From positions 992,001-1,056,000 of the forward strand of contig NZ_CP061941.1 in NCBI RefSeq assembly GCF_014805825.1: a stretch of DNA of 64,000 nucleotides, given 5' to 3'. Below, in pieces: positions 21,149 to 29,792 of the stretch. The translations under genes were made by a program, and so were the position numbers. Positions within the stretch are counted from its first letter, which is position 1. Each line of letters opens with the position of its first letter. This stretch comes from Marinomonas algicola (GTDB lineage: Bacteria > Pseudomonadota > Gammaproteobacteria > Pseudomonadales > Marinomonadaceae). Under the pieces are notes generated by a model, which was not told the origin of the DNA, did not search any database, and worked only from the letters and a program-made list of their open reading frames with translations.

Positions 21149-23888
21149 TATAGATTCTGGCATCGAGTAAATTACCAATAGCGTTCTTAAAGTCATTCAG
21201 AACGTCCTCAACCTCATCTAACCCTAGCTCCTTTAAATGTGTTTCAAGGTAATTAGCGTGTTTGGTCAGTTCGGGTGTACCACAATATTTCGAGGCGCCA
21301 TGGATGCGATGAACAACGTGGATTAATTTATCGAGATCTTGTTCCTGAAAGTGATGAGTGATTAATTTGCTTTCAGATTCAAGTGAGTCAATTAACATGG
21401 TTAACATTTCTTTAGCAATGTCGACTTTATTATTGACGATTGAAAGCGAAAGCTCTAAATCAAAAATTTGATGAAAGTTGTTTGGTAATTCTTCTTTTTG
21501 ATTACCTGTGCACCAGTTATAAATCGTATCTAATAAAATGTCTTCACTTACAGGCTTGGTAAGGTAAGCGTTCATCCCGGCTTCCATTATCTGATGTTTC
21601 TCAGATTGGAGAGCATGTGCTGTAAGAGCAATGATGGGTGTGGTTTTATATTCTTCTTTTTGCCTTAGTTGTCTGGTCGTTTCCATACCATCTAACCCAG
21701 GCATTTGAATGTCCATCAATATAAGGTCAAACTGTTCATTTGCCGACATTTCTAGAGCCTGCAATCCGCTGTAAGCTAAACTAATTTCTAATCCGTTCGG
21801 TTTTAGCCAATGTTCGACTAACTGCAGGTTTGTCGAATTATCATCAACAGCAAGAATTTTAAACCCATCAAATGAGCGAATATTAGTTGGCTCTAGTGAG
21901 CGCTCAGAATTCGACAGTTGATTCAGTGCTTGATGCAGCCGTTTGTAACTAATTGGCTTTAGGAGAATATCGTTTGCTAAGTTTTGAAGTTCTGGAAATT
22001 GTAAAATTTTACTCGGCGGTTGAGTCATAAGAATGCAAGGAATGCCATAGGTATTTTTAATAAAATACGTAAGTTCATAGGTATCAGATAACTCATTTGC
22101 TGCTTGGTCTGTGCTTAGTAAAACGGCATCAATTGTTTCTTGCGCCAAGGGGGATTTTAATCGAGTTAAAATATGTTCGATTGATGAGCCGTAAATGCAC
22201 TCTGTTCCCATTTCTTTTAATGCGTTTTCTAAGTATTGTCTATAGGTATCAATTGGTTCAAATAAAATAACGCGCTTTTCTAAAGGATGTAATGGCTCTT
22301 CTTCTTTTTGAGAGGGTCGTAGGTTAATTGAAAACCGAAAGTTTGAACCGCTTCCAAGCTCGCTGTTGACGTCAATTCTGCCATTCATTTGTTCAACAAG
22401 CTTTTTGGTGATAACCAGTCCTAGACCTGTGCCACCAAATTGGCGGGTTGTACTGGTGTCGGCTTGAGAAAATGGTTTAAAGAGTTTGTTTAGTGTTTTT
22501 TCTGATATTCCTATGCCGCTATCAATAACTTGGCAAACAAGTGTGATTTTATTTTTCTCAAAAGACGACAGAGTGATTTTTGCTTGAACAAAGCCGTTTT
22601 CAGTGAACTTTATGGCATTACCGATTAGATTGGTTAAAATTTGACGAATACGAATGGGGTCTCCTATCATCCACTCAGGAACGTTATCATCAATATCGGG
22701 TATCAGTGCGATTTGTTTACTCCCAATGAGTAAGTTTGCGCTTAATATTTGAAAAACATCATCAACTAATTCTCGAATATTAACATCAGTTTGTTCTAAG
22801 TTGAGCTTACCGGCCTCAATTTTTGAAAAATCGAGGATATCACCAATGATGGCTAATAAGTTATTGGTGGACTGCTCTATTGTATTGACGTAGGTGCGTT
22901 GCTGATTATCAAGCGTATCTTTTTGAAGCATTTTGGTATAGCCAAGAATGGCGTTTAAGGGGGTTCTCACTTCATGACTGATGTTGGCCAGAAATTGTGA
23001 TTTTAGTCGGTTTGATTCGGTAACTTCTTTATTGGCAATATGAAGCTGAGCACTTTTCTCTTCAATACTGTCCATATTCCGTCGGATGTCTTCTGTTGCC
23101 TGTTCAATACTTTGTTGTATTTCTTCTCGGTAATTTTGCAGTTTTTCTGTGATATTGCCTAGGTTGTGTTTGATTGTTCGGAAAGGCGGTGGGAAATCTT
23201 GCGTATTGATTTGAGAAAAGCGGCCTGCTGCAAGTTGTTTAATCGCATGTTCAACCCTATAAAAAGGCTGCAAAAATTGTTTGATGAGTTTCAAGAGTAT
23301 GATTGCATAACATAAATTAAAGAGCAGTAATGAAATAAATAAAAAGGCAATAAGTTGTTGTTTTTTTAAGTCGTTTTTTGATTTTGAGGCTTTAATTTTA
23401 ACCCAGCCAGAAATTTGGCTCTGCTCTTTTGGGGTAATAAAATCGGGCTTATTGTCTGTGGATGATAAGACTTCAATACTTTCTGAGAAAATGGGCTCTA
23501 CAATGATGAGATAGTCTTGTTCTTCTCTGAGTTCCTTGTTTATAGGAAATGACGAAAAAGTATCGGATGACGTTTTGTTTCCTAGTTCGGCAATAATTCT
23601 TTTTTTTGTATCATATACTTGAATTGATGTTGTTATAGGATTCTCAAGAACGGTTTTCATGAGTCTGGACAAGGTGTCTTTATCTAAAAAAACGATCGAG
23701 TATTCACTGGTAGTGGCAAAAGAGGCGCTGATATGCTCTATTTGAGCTTCTAACAAGTTGTCTATATCATCGAGTCTTTGTTTTATATAGATAGATGCAA
23801 AGAGGATCGATGCAATAATTACCGGAATAAAGGCCGTGGCGAAAGCTCGAGTCTGATGTGATAACCGACTTATCTGGAAAAGTTTCAT
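21129..23888 (-). CDS. barA: Hybrid sensor histidine kinase BarA
   Basis: 919 aa inner-membrane kinase of the BarA/GacS type, which activates the UvrY/GacA regulator and through it CsrA-sequestering RNAs. Order: membrane segment at about residues 17-33, periplasmic sensor, second segment near 178-198, HAMP and coiled linker, HisKA with phospho-accepting His about 305 (NISHEVRTPL), HATPase with GIGISEKTLNKLF and GTGLGL, a receiver-like region without clear Asp near 530-650, a true receiver with Asp about 726 (LILMDIQMPG), and a C-terminal HPt with His about 860. All phosphorelay residues are intact. The response regulator gene is not in the window. Confidence 0.9.
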   Translation of the reverse strand: MKLFQISRLSHQTRAFATAFIPVIIASILFASIYIKQRLDDIDNLLEAQIEHISASFATTSEYSIVFLDKDTLSRLMKTVLENPITTSIQVYDTKKRIIAELGNKTSSDTFSSFPINKELREEQDYLIIVEPIFSESIEVLSSTDNKPDFITPKEQSQISGWVKIKASKSKNDLKKQQLIAFLFISLLLFNLCYAIILLKLIKQFLQPFYRVEHAIKQLAAGRFSQINTQDFPPPFRTIKHNLGNITEKLQNYREEIQQSIEQATEDIRRNMDSIEEKSAQLHIANKEVTESNRLKSQFLANISHEVRTPLNAILGYTKMLQKDTLDNQQRTYVNTIEQSTNNLLAIIGDILDFSKIEAGKLNLEQTDVNIRELVDDVFQILSANLLIGSKQIALIPDIDDNVPEWMIGDPIRIRQILTNLIGNAIKFTENGFVQAKITLSSFEKNKITLVCQVIDSGIGISEKTLNKLFKPFSQADTSTTRQFGGTGLGLVITKKLVEQMNGRIDVNSELGSGSNFRFSINLRPSQKEEEPLHPLEKRVILFEPIDTYRQYLENALKEMGTECIYGSSIEHILTRLKSPLAQETIDAVLLSTDQAANELSDTYELTYFIKNTYGIPCILMTQPPSKILQFPELQNLANDILLKPISYKRLHQALNQLSNSERSLEPTNIRSFDGFKILAVDDNSTNLQLVEHWLKPNGLEISLAYSGLQALEMSANEQFDLILMDIQMPGLDGMETTRQLRQKEEYKTTPIIALTAHALQSEKHQIMEAGMNAYLTKPVSEDILLDTIYNWCTGNQKEELPNNFHQIFDLELSLSIVNNKVDIAKEMLTMLIDSLESESKLITHHFQEQDLDKLIHVVHRIHGASKYCGTPELTKHANYLETHLKELGLDEVEDVLNDFKNAIGNLLDARIYIKWPQQ

Positions 23889-23902
23889 TAGCCTTAATCA
23901 GT

Positions 23903-24130
23903 CTAATAGCACACTAGGTTGCCTTTACTTTTTCTTCTATCACACTCTCTTTCATAGTTATCGCAGGCTAGAGCTTTTGTGCGAGATGGATTAGGGTTTG
24001 CTTTGCAGTCTTTCCATTTGGTTCTGAGTTCTCTATCAGGAATTTCCGCGGAGGGGCTGCTAAACATATCGCATCCTGTTAGTCCTACAAGTGTAAGGGC
24101 TATAATGCTGGGTTTGATTATACGTTTCAT
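23903..24130 (-). CDS. Small lipoprotein
   Basis: 75 aa from the ATG at 24130, chosen over the ATG two codons upstream because the AAAGAGA site then has normal spacing. A type II signal peptide ends in the lipobox LTGC, so the mature protein would be lipidated at that Cys and be only about 55 residues. The mature part has five further cysteines (for instance KDCKAN, ALACDNYERECDRR, VCY), suggesting disulfides in the periplasm. It is upstream of barA on the same strand, 14 bp apart, and could be co-transcribed. No family is recognised. Confidence 0.65.
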   Translation of the reverse strand: MKRIIKPSIIALTLVGLTGCDMFSSPSAEIPDRELRTKWKDCKANPNPSRTKALACDNYERECDRRKSKGNLVCY

Positions 24131-24268
24131 AAGCATTCTCTTTATTTAATTTTCTGACTAAGTTTATAACAGATTTGTATTGTATTAATTAACAGAAGTG
24201 CATTCTAATATAAGGTCGCAACTATACTTAGTTTCAATCCATTATCCAAAATTGTCAATGAAGTTATT

Positions 24269-25162
24269 ATGAATCAATATCCTACCATCGAATCCTTAAT
24301 TGGTACTACTCCGTTAGTCCGCTTACAACGACTTAATGAGAACAATACGAATACTATTTTATTGAAACTAGAGGGGCAAAATCCTGCGGGATCAGTGAAA
24401 GATAGACCGGCCTTAAACATGATTTTACAAGCTGAACTTAGAGGGGATATCTCTCCGGGAGATAGTTTGATTGAAGCCACAAGTGGTAACACAGGAATCG
24501 CTTTGGCCATGGCCGCAGCCATTAAAGGCTATAAAATGCATTTGATTATGCCCGATAATATGAGTCAAGAGCGTAAGTCTGCTATGTCAGCTTATGGGGC
24601 TATTTTGCATCTGGTATCGAAAGAAGAGGGTATGGAGGGGGCTCGGGATCGGGCTCTTAAAATGCAATCAGAAGGTGTTGGACGAGTGTTGAATCAGTTT
24701 GCTAATCAAGACAATCCAAATGCGCATTATATGTCAACGGGGCCTGAAATTTGGCAGCAAACAAACGGTGAGGTGACTCATTTTGTTAGTTCAATGGGAA
24801 CCACTGGTACTATTATGGGGGTTTCACATTTCTTAAAAGAGCAAAACCCAAATATTGAAATTGTTGGTTTACAGCCTGAAGATGGATCGAGTATTCCTGG
24901 CATTCGTCGCTGGCCAAAAGAGTATATGCCAACAATCTTTGATGCATCTAGAGTAGATACCGTTATGGATGTGTCTCAAACTGATGCTGAAGTGACGATG
25001 CGTCTTTTGGCTAAAGAAGAGGGTATTTTTTGCGGGGTTTCTTCAGGGGGCTCCGTTGCCGCCGCATTAAAATTGTCTAAAACAGTTAATAATGCCACCA
25101 TTGTTGTCATTATTTGCGATAGAGGAGACAGATACCTATCTACAGGTGTTTTTCAGGCGTAA
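24269..25162 (+). CDS. cysM: Cysteine synthase B
   Basis: 297 aa PLP enzyme that makes cysteine from O-acetylserine and sulfide or thiosulfate. PLP-binding Lys44 lies in NPAGSVKDRPA, followed by the substrate loop SGNTGIALAMAAA and the phosphate-binding SSMGTTGTIMGV. The NPAGSVKDR context and short length favour CysM over CysK. The start is at ATG 24269; the ribosome binding site is weak. It is divergent from the lipoprotein/barA pair, an arrangement also known next to barA homologues in pseudomonads. It is monocistronic. Confidence 0.9.
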   Translation: MNQYPTIESLIGTTPLVRLQRLNENNTNTILLKLEGQNPAGSVKDRPALNMILQAELRGDISPGDSLIEATSGNTGIALAMAAAIKGYKMHLIMPDNMSQERKSAMSAYGAILHLVSKEEGMEGARDRALKMQSEGVGRVLNQFANQDNPNAHYMSTGPEIWQQTNGEVTHFVSSMGTTGTIMGVSHFLKEQNPNIEIVGLQPEDGSSIPGIRRWPKEYMPTIFDASRVDTVMDVSQTDAEVTMRLLAKEEGIFCGVSSGGSVAAALKLSKTVNNATIVVIICDRGDRYLSTGVFQA

Positions 25163-25251
25163 TTTACTATGTTCTGCAGGGTTCTCTATGTGTCTTACTT
25201 TAGATAGGCTAAAATGCACGTTTAATTTTATTTGAGATCAGAGAGAGCCAT

Positions 25252-26580
25252 TTGAAACACAAGCAAAGCCGCCGTCAAGCACCTAAAAAAATAGCACCCG
25301 GTGCAATCACAGATTATTTTGTCGATGGATTAACTCATGAGGCAAAAGGGGTGGCGCGTGTGAACGGTAAAGTGGTTTTTATTGATGGGGCACTTCCTAA
25401 TGAGCGGGTATCTGCTCAAGTAATTAAACCCGGAAGGCGTTTCGATGAAGCGAAATTGATTTCAATATTAGAACCTGCAATAGATAGAGTGGTGCCAACG
25501 TGCTCTCATTATGACAAATGTGGTGGTTGCCGCTTTCAGCACTTATCTTACCCGTCACAAATTGAGTCAAAAAAAACGTGGTTAAATAGTCAGCTAAGAA
25601 ACATTCCTCCAACATATAGCCTGACGGCTTTACAAGGATCTGAGTTTGGTTATCGCCGACGTGCTAGGCTGTCACTTCGAGTGAAAGGGGCGTCTATCGA
25701 ATTAGGGTTTAGAGAAAAATCGTCTTCCAGTATTGTTGATATAAAACAATGCCCTGTTTTAACATTTTCATTAGAATCATTAATTGTTCCTTTAAATCGC
25801 TTTATTAAATCTTCTGAAGAGGTCGTAAAAATTGGCCATATAGAGCTTTTGGAAGACGATGTTGGCGTCAGTGTTATTATTCGGCTCACGTCAAAGTTAG
25901 ACCCCATGATAAAAGATCGTTGGCACGCTTTTGCAGATGACTATAATTTATCTTTATACTGGCAAGAACCCGCTGAAAGTAAAGCGGTACTTAATGTTGA
26001 AGAACTGAGGCGCTATACTGTTGCAAGTACTGTTATTGAGTTTCATCCTCAGGACTTCATTCAAGTGAATGCTGAAATGAATCAAAAGATGGTTTCCCAA
26101 GCCGTGTCTTGGTTAGATCTTTCTGCTCAAGATGTTGTGCTTGACCTATTTTGTGGTACCGGTAATTTTAGTTTTGCCTTGGCAAGAAAGGCAAAAGCCG
26201 TTGTCGGTATAGAACTTTTGCCAAGTATGGTTGAAAACGCACAACGTAACCAACATTTAAATAGATTAGATAATGTGAGTTTTATTGCAGCAGACTTAAC
26301 TAAAGCAGAATCCGCTGCAGATATCCCTAAGGGAATTACGAAAGTATTTTTAGATCCACCGAGAGCCGGAGCGTTTGAGTTTTTACCAAATATAATAAAC
26401 TTAAAACCCGATAAAATTTTGTATGTTTCTTGCAACGCTTCCACGTTAGCCAGAGATGCAGAATTTTTAGTGGCAAATGGATATCAAGTGGAGAAGGTCT
26501 CTTTGATGGAAATGTTTCCTCAAACGGCCCATGTTGAGACCATGATGCTGTTGCAAAAGAGCAGTAAGCAAAAAAGGTAA
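25252..26580 (+). CDS. rlmD: 23S rRNA (uracil1939-C5)-methyltransferase
   Basis: 442 aa SAM-dependent enzyme (also RumA). An N-terminal TRAM domain (residues about 17-75) is followed by an iron-sulfur cluster motif with Cys84, Cys90 and Cys93 (CSHYDKCGGC) and a later KQCPV cysteine, then the methyltransferase domain with DLFCGTGNFSF, the DPPRAGA loop, and the catalytic Cys in YVSCNASTLARD. The start is TTG with a GAGAG site about 5 bases upstream. It leads a tight run with relA (4 bp gap) and mazG, the standard gammaproteobacterial neighbourhood. Confidence 0.95.
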   Translation: MKHKQSRRQAPKKIAPGAITDYFVDGLTHEAKGVARVNGKVVFIDGALPNERVSAQVIKPGRRFDEAKLISILEPAIDRVVPTCSHYDKCGGCRFQHLSYPSQIESKKTWLNSQLRNIPPTYSLTALQGSEFGYRRRARLSLRVKGASIELGFREKSSSSIVDIKQCPVLTFSLESLIVPLNRFIKSSEEVVKIGHIELLEDDVGVSVIIRLTSKLDPMIKDRWHAFADDYNLSLYWQEPAESKAVLNVEELRRYTVASTVIEFHPQDFIQVNAEMNQKMVSQAVSWLDLSAQDVVLDLFCGTGNFSFALARKAKAVVGIELLPSMVENAQRNQHLNRLDNVSFIAADLTKAESAADIPKGITKVFLDPPRAGAFEFLPNIINLKPDKILYVSCNASTLARDAEFLVANGYQVEKVSLMEMFPQTAHVETMMLLQKSSKQKR

Positions 26581-26584
26581 TGAA

Positions 26585-28831
26585 ATGGTTACAGTTCGTA
26601 AAGATCATCCAATACTAGAAGATGGGTCTGTTGATATTGATCTTTGGATGGATCAATTCGGTGACAATATTGATGCAAGCTCTCGCATTCCTCTCAGAAT
26701 GGCGTGCGAGATTGCTCGTCAATCAGAGCAACAATCCAATAAACCTTCCTACTGGGGGGCGCAAGCGAGTACTTTTCGTGCGGGCTTGGAGATGGTCGAG
26801 ATTCTCTCAGGTTTTCGTGCAGATCAAGACTCCTTGGTGGCGGCCGCGCTGTATCGCGTTGTTAGAGAAGATCAGTTGCCTATTCAAAAGGTTGTTGATG
26901 TTTTTGGTCGACGAGTGGCGTCTTTAGTCGAAGGCGTGATTCGCATGGGTGAAGTATCGAAAAACCTATCAGCGGATACCGCGGCTGAAGTACTGGGTAG
27001 CCACGAAAATCAGTTGGAATCATTAAGGAAGATGTTGGTTTCCATTATTGATGATGTACGAGTGGTGCTGATTAAATTAGCAGAAAGAGCTTGCGCAATT
27101 AAAGAAGCGAAGCACCAAGATGAAGCAAGAAAAGTGACTATTGCACTAGAAGTGCAAAGTGTTTATGCCCCATTAGCACATAGGCTTGGTATTGGCCATA
27201 TTAAATGGGAGCTTGAAGATCTTTCATTTCGATATTTATACCCTGATGATTATAAACGCATTGCACGCTTATTAGATGAAAAGAGATTAGACAGACAGCA
27301 TTTTATTGATGATGTGATTGATCTATTAAAAGCGCGCTTAGGGGATATTGATATTAATGCTGACTTGATGGGTAGAGCAAAGCATATCTACAGCATATGG
27401 CGCAAAATGCAGCGAAAAAATATTGATTTTGACGAAGTGTATGACGTAAGAGCGGTTAGAATATTAGTTGATGAAACCATGGAATGTTATGGCGTTTTAG
27501 GCGTGGTACATAATCTATGGAAGCCGATTCCTCATGAATTTGATGATTACATTAGTAACCCTAAAACAAATGGCTATCAATCACTTCATACGGCTGTGGT
27601 TGGACCTCAAGGTCGTATTTTTGAAATTCAAATTCGTACTCACAAAATGCATGAAGATGCGGAATTAGGAGTATGCGCTCATTGGAAATACAAAGGCACA
27701 GATTTATCTTCAAACAGCTCTAGCTACGAAGATAAGCTTGCGTGGTTGAGAACCATTTTAGATTTTCATGAAGAGCAAGGGGATAATGAGTCTTTATCGG
27801 ATCAAATAAACAATGAGATAGAGCAAGATCGCATTTATGTTTTTACTCCAGAAGGGCATGTGGTTGATTTACCTGTAAATTCGACAGCCGTTGATTTTGC
27901 TTACCGTGTGCATACTGAGATTGGGCACCGTTGTCGTGGTGCTAAAGTGAATGGTCGAATTATTTCTTTGGTGACTAGCTTAAAAACGGGCGATAAAGTT
28001 GAAATTTTGACCGCCAAAGAAGGTCAACCTAGTCGAGATTGGCTGCACCCATCGTTAGGCTATGTTCAAACGTCTAAGGCCAGAGCTAAGATTCAAAATT
28101 GGTTTCGTAAAGAATCAAAAGAGCAACATATACCGGCAGGTAAGCAGCTATTAGATAAGCAGCTTAAACGTTTAGGCATGAATGAAACGGCCATTGATTT
28201 TGATCGTATTGCTCAAAAATGCAATTATGCCTCGCCGGATGATGTTTTTTCTGCATTGGGTTCAGGAGATATTCAGTTAACCCGAGTTCTGCATGTTCTA
28301 GAAGATATTTATGGTTTAGATGGGAAAGAGAAAGAACGTCCGATTCGACTTAAAAAGAGTTCTCATCGGAGCTTCCATAATGATGTTAAAATCCAAGGGG
28401 TAGGTCATCTTCTAACCAATATGGCCCGTTGCTGTTCACCTGTACCTGGGGATTTTATTGTTGGTTATATCACGTTAGGTAGAGGGGTCTCAATACACCG
28501 TCAAGATTGTTTGAATGCAATCCAGCATAGTTTAGATGAGCCTGAAAGAATTGTAGAAGTGAGTTGGGGTGAAGAGGTAGAAAACCTTTTCCCTGTTAGC
28601 ATTCAAGTTGAAGCCTACGATAGAACTGGCTTGTTAAATGATATCACCAGTTTATTAGCAAATGAGAAAACTAATTTATTGTCTATGAATACCCTGTCGA
28701 CGAAAGAGAGCCATTCGGCGCTAATACGTTTTACTATTGAAATTGATCAATTAAGTGCGCTGAGTCGTTTATTACATAGAATTAATCAATTACCTAATGT
28801 GAGTAACGTTTTTAGGGAGAGAGAGTATTGA
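26585..28831 (+). CDS. relA: GTP pyrophosphokinase (stringent response)
   Basis: 748 aa, close to the E. coli length. It makes (p)ppGpp from GTP and ATP on ribosomes with uncharged tRNA. An N-terminal hydrolase-like domain lacks the canonical HD pair (no HDxxED block is visible), which marks RelA rather than bifunctional SpoT. The synthetase domain (YDVRAVRILV, then PKTNGYQSLHTAVVG), the TGS domain (DRIYVFTPEGHVVDLP), a zinc-finger region (ARCCSPVPGD) and a C-terminal ACT domain follow in order. It starts 4 bp after rlmD and overlaps mazG by four bases. Confidence 0.96.
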   Translation: MVTVRKDHPILEDGSVDIDLWMDQFGDNIDASSRIPLRMACEIARQSEQQSNKPSYWGAQASTFRAGLEMVEILSGFRADQDSLVAAALYRVVREDQLPIQKVVDVFGRRVASLVEGVIRMGEVSKNLSADTAAEVLGSHENQLESLRKMLVSIIDDVRVVLIKLAERACAIKEAKHQDEARKVTIALEVQSVYAPLAHRLGIGHIKWELEDLSFRYLYPDDYKRIARLLDEKRLDRQHFIDDVIDLLKARLGDIDINADLMGRAKHIYSIWRKMQRKNIDFDEVYDVRAVRILVDETMECYGVLGVVHNLWKPIPHEFDDYISNPKTNGYQSLHTAVVGPQGRIFEIQIRTHKMHEDAELGVCAHWKYKGTDLSSNSSSYEDKLAWLRTILDFHEEQGDNESLSDQINNEIEQDRIYVFTPEGHVVDLPVNSTAVDFAYRVHTEIGHRCRGAKVNGRIISLVTSLKTGDKVEILTAKEGQPSRDWLHPSLGYVQTSKARAKIQNWFRKESKEQHIPAGKQLLDKQLKRLGMNETAIDFDRIAQKCNYASPDDVFSALGSGDIQLTRVLHVLEDIYGLDGKEKERPIRLKKSSHRSFHNDVKIQGVGHLLTNMARCCSPVPGDFIVGYITLGRGVSIHRQDCLNAIQHSLDEPERIVEVSWGEEVENLFPVSIQVEAYDRTGLLNDITSLLANEKTNLLSMNTLSTKESHSALIRFTIEIDQLSALSRLLHRINQLPNVSNVFREREY

Positions 28832-29643
28832 GTTCTTCATTAGATGAGATGTTGTATTTGATGCAATGCTTGAGAGACCCTAATAACGGTTGCCCTTGGG
28901 ATCAGCAGCAAGTTTTTTCATCAATTGTGCCTCATACCATTGAAGAAACGTATGAAGTGGCTGATGCAATTGCCCGTGATGATATGAAGAATTTAAAAGA
29001 AGAACTTGGTGATCTTCTTTTTCAAATTATATTTTACTGTCAAATGGCGAATGAAAAGCGGCTTTTTGACTTTAATGATGTGATTAAAGGTTTGCAGAAT
29101 AAAATGCTCCGTAGGCATCCTCATGTTTTTCCTGATGGTTCCCTTCAGAGTTTTGGAAAGGCTTCGGGCCTTACTGAAGATGAATTGAAAGGACAGTGGG
29201 ATGCGATTAAAGCACAAGAAAAAGCACTCTCCTCAGATGCTCAGAGTCAGGGTGTGTTAGACAGTGTATCGAGAGGCCTACCACCGATTATTCAATCGAC
29301 AAAGATCCAGAAAAAAGCGGCAAAACTCGGGTTTGATTGGAACCATACCGCTCCAGTGTTTAGTAAAATACGCGAAGAGCTGGATGAACTTGAAGAGGCG
29401 ATTAATACCTTAGATCAAGATCAAATGAGTAGTGAGTTTGGTGATGTCTTGTTCGCCATGACAAACCTTGGGCGTCATTTGAACTTGGATCCCGAAAAAT
29501 CTCTGTCAAAAACAAATGAAAAGTTTCGTCGGCGTTTTTCTTATATAGAAAAAAGTGTAAGTCGACAGCGCTTAGATATGTCATCTTGTTCATTAGAAAC
29601 GTTAGATGAGTTTTGGAATGAGGCAAAACGAAAAGGTTTATAG
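28828..29643 (+). CDS. mazG: Nucleoside triphosphate pyrophosphohydrolase
   Basis: 271 aa all-helical NTPase with two MazG domains. The first shows CPWDQQQ near residue 20 and the EETYEVADAI plus EELGDLLFQIIF metal-binding pair; the second has EELDELEEAI and EFGDVLFAMTNL. It hydrolyses NTPs to NMP and pyrophosphate and in E. coli moderates the stringent response, in keeping with its place after relA. The start is TTG overlapping the relA stop (TTGA), with a strong AGGGAGAG site upstream. The length matches E. coli MazG. Confidence 0.94.
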   Translation: MSSSLDEMLYLMQCLRDPNNGCPWDQQQVFSSIVPHTIEETYEVADAIARDDMKNLKEELGDLLFQIIFYCQMANEKRLFDFNDVIKGLQNKMLRRHPHVFPDGSLQSFGKASGLTEDELKGQWDAIKAQEKALSSDAQSQGVLDSVSRGLPPIIQSTKIQKKAAKLGFDWNHTAPVFSKIREELDELEEAINTLDQDQMSSEFGDVLFAMTNLGRHLNLDPEKSLSKTNEKFRRRFSYIEKSVSRQRLDMSSCSLETLDEFWNEAKRKGL

Positions 29644-29792
29644 CTTTTCTATATAAAAGCTGAAGTAAGCGAGAATGTTTATCTCTGAGAGTCATCCTGA
29701 TATATTTTCTTGTTAAAATCATCGGTTGAATGCGTTTTAGGTTATGTGCTTTTTTAGACGCATAACTTTACCTGGAAAAAGGAGAGGATAAA

